NCBI GenBank assembly: GCA_951812525.1
Contig: OX638316.1
Span: forward strand, 3,652,506-3,716,505
Direction of reading: 5' to 3'
DNA length: 64,000 nucleotides
From: an uncultured Poribacteria bacterium
Lineage (GTDB): Bacteria > Poribacteria > WGA-4E > WGA-3G
Each line of letters opens with the position of its first letter. Positions within the stretch are counted from its first letter, which is position 1. Shown piece by piece: positions 62,719-64,000 of this stretch. The translations under genes were made by a program, and so were the position numbers. The notes under the pieces were generated by a model that was not told the origin of the DNA, made no database searches, and saw nothing but the letters and a program-made list of their open reading frames with translations.

Positions 62719-64000
62719 ACGTGAACAACATTTTCTCAACTGCTGAAATCAGAAAATATCTCTGGATATTCTCAACAATTGCAATTTTATCTTTTGTTCT
62801 CGCCCGACCACTCTCTGCTCAAGATGAACCGCAATCTGGTGATGCAGAAGAAGATAGAGGTTTATCCGCCATGGGGCAATCCGATTTCCTAACAAGCGGA
62901 TTATACGGTGGCGGTTTAACCTTTATTGATGGTGATGCTTATCTCCAGCTGCAACTCCAACCCGATATACCGATCGGAAATGTCGGTATCGGGTTAGATC
63001 TGGTTGTACTGTATAATCCGTTCGGACAGGATACAGAACCTCGATTCCTAGCTGAAGATGGTGAATCGTGGGACAATCCGAGCACATGGTTGAGACTCAT
63101 CCGTTACGTTCGTTACGGTCGACCCTATGATCCGTTCTACTTTCGCTTCGGCGAGTTAGACTATCTGACAATTGGACACGGTTCAATCATGTCCGGCTAT
63201 TCTAACTATGACCGCCGAGGATTACGTCTGAATCTTAGAAATTCTGAAAATCGTTACGGTGTCGAAACGATGCTCAATGATGTCGGCAATCCTACAATTT
63301 TCGGAGGACGCGGATTCTGGCGTCCATTCCTACGGGAAGAAAATAACAACTTGTTCACTCGGTTTGAACTCGGGGCAACCTATCTCGCCGACATCAACCC
63401 GAATCTGCAGGAGGAAGGCGAGGAACCTCTTGAGGGCATAGGCGTGGACGTAGGTTTTCCAATTATTGAGAGAAGCTCATTCCGACTTGATTTGTACAAT
63501 GATTTTACTATCATTAATACTTTATCCGAGGAGCCTGAGGATGCGGTCGAAGAACCCTTAGAGACTGAACCTATCGAACAAGAATCCATGAGGCGATTGG
63601 AAAGTGCACCGGTAGGAGAAAACCTCGATGCAATAAAACAGGTGTGGGGCAACGCTGTCGGGGTTGGATTCACTTTTACGAAGGCAATCTTCAAAGTTGA
63701 ATATCGCATCATTGGGGATGGATATACGCCTTCTATCTTTGATTATACGTATGAATCATCAAAATTATTAGTGCCGGAGCCTGAAATGCCGCAATTTTTG
63801 GGATTGGAGACGGATACCGAATTACTATCGCCAGAACCTGACACAGTGCAATTTTTGGGAATGGACTTAAGCACCCAATATACGCGCGGTTTCTTCTCAC
63901 AACTTATCTTGCAGCCACTGCCACAAATTCAACTCTTAGGCGTGCTTGAAGACTATGAAAACAGCGCACCCAAACTTTATTTGGGAATTACAGAATCTGG
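62715..64000 (+). CDS. Outer-membrane beta-barrel-like protein (partial, runs off the window)
   Basis: A frame from GTG 62715 (overlapping the ATPase stop by 4 bases; GTG 62721 is an alternative) runs without a stop to the window end, over 420 residues. A signal peptide (IFSTIAILSFVLARPLSA) is followed by an acidic linker and alternating strands with aromatic ends (YLQLQLQ, IGLDLVVLYNPF, LIRYVRYGRPYDPFYFRFG, GLRLNLRN). The distribution suits a large barrel. It would be the outer-membrane partner of the exporter, although no TolC-like helical region is visible. A proline/Glu-rich internal stretch (EEPEDAVEEPLETEP) looks like a loop. Confidence 0.65.
   Translation, partial: MNVNNIFSTAEIRKYLWIFSTIAILSFVLARPLSAQDEPQSGDAEEDRGLSAMGQSDFLTSGLYGGGLTFIDGDAYLQLQLQPDIPIGNVGIGLDLVVLYNPFGQDTEPRFLAEDGESWDNPSTWLRLIRYVRYGRPYDPFYFRFGELDYLTIGHGSIMSGYSNYDRRGLRLNLRNSENRYGVETMLNDVGNPTIFGGRGFWRPFLREENNNLFTRFELGATYLADINPNLQEEGEEPLEGIGVDVGFPIIERSSFRLDLYNDFTIINTLSEEPEDAVEEPLETEPIEQESMRRLESAPVGENLDAIKQVWGNAVGVGFTFTKAIFKVEYRIIGDGYTPSIFDYTYESSKLLVPEPEMPQFLGLETDTELLSPEPDTVQFLGMDLSTQYTRGFFSQLILQPLPQIQLLGVLEDYENSAPKLYLGITES

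Noticed and set aside
1-64000. CRISPR arrays
   Set aside because: No regularly spaced direct repeats were seen; repeats present are dispersed palindromes.
1-64000. tRNA, rRNA or known riboswitch genes
   Set aside because: No T-loop or anticodon-arm pattern, rRNA-like stretch or known riboswitch consensus was recognised in the non-coding gaps; this was by eye only.

Overview
The window looks like a chromosomal segment of a diderm, heterotrophic bacterium of the Candidatus Poribacteria type (or a close relative). This is an inference. It rests on the gene mix: PQQ-like beta-propeller proteins, LamG proteins, two phytanoyl-CoA dioxygenase family proteins, enolase-superfamily and Gfo/Idh/MocA enzymes, a Uma2 nuclease, and many short hairpin repeats between genes. 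Outer-membrane beta-barrel candidates (18437-19600 and 62715 to the end) and a lipoprotein with a clear lipobox support a diderm envelope. No rRNA, tRNA, CRISPR array, prophage or insertion sequence was recognised.

Layout. 1-5.9 kb: a forward cluster with two secreted PQQ-like propellers around a PreP-type M16 metallopeptidase, closed by a strong terminator. 6.0-8.6 kb: a reverse operon of a four-repeat protein of unknown function, an AhpD-like protein with an in-frame TGA, and an SDR dehydrogenase. 8.8-12 kb: pterin carbinolamine dehydratase, two dehydrogenases and a P-loop kinase-like protein. 12.1-14 kb: two tandem toxin-antitoxin copies, one with a frameshifted toxin, and a DUF4145 fragment. 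14-17 kb: dusB, dapF and dapA. 17-21.7 kb (reverse): ceramidase-like protein, beta-barrel protein, ABC ATPase and alr. 21.8-25.4 kb (reverse): an AAA ATPase plus PIN-like nuclease directly upstream of potB and potC. 25.6-29.4 kb: a small coiled-coil protein coupled to a giant TPR/VCBS protein. 29.5-36.1 kb: MFS transporter, dnaE, aldo/keto reductase and a small unknown gene pair. 36-48 kb: secreted proteins (DUF4377, two LamG, two jelly-roll paralogues) among acnA, a glycosyltransferase, an LD-carboxypeptidase and an aminotransferase. 48-57.9 kb: DUF815 ATPase, HAD phosphatase, Ldh-type dehydrogenase, dioxygenase, aldo/keto reductase, lipoprotein, cobalamin adenosyltransferase, fuconate-dehydratase-like enzyme, Uma2 protein and HpaI-type aldolase. 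58-64 kb: small membrane proteins, a second dioxygenase, and an ABC exporter pair followed by an outer-membrane protein cut by the window end.

How the genes fit together. DapF, DapA, alanine racemase and the LD-carboxypeptidase point to meso-DAP peptidoglycan synthesis and turnover. The fuconate-dehydratase-like enzyme, HpaI aldolase, aldo/keto reductases, SDR, Gfo/Idh and Ldh enzymes suggest catabolism of sugars and sugar acids, perhaps fucose-like, with a B12 adenosyltransferase nearby.

Most notable observations: (1) the AhpD-like gene reads CxxU, with TGA exactly at the second redox cysteine and a hairpin at bacterial SECIS distance behind it; (2) four secreted proteins of two different fold types share a C-terminal K-L-A-T-x-W-G-x-x-K-like tag; (3) an ATPase/PIN-nuclease pair that could be a defence module; (4) a duplicated HicB-like/RelE-like toxin-antitoxin locus with one broken toxin; (5) mosaics of at least seven families of short palindromic intergenic repeats, including one nested MITE-like palindrome.
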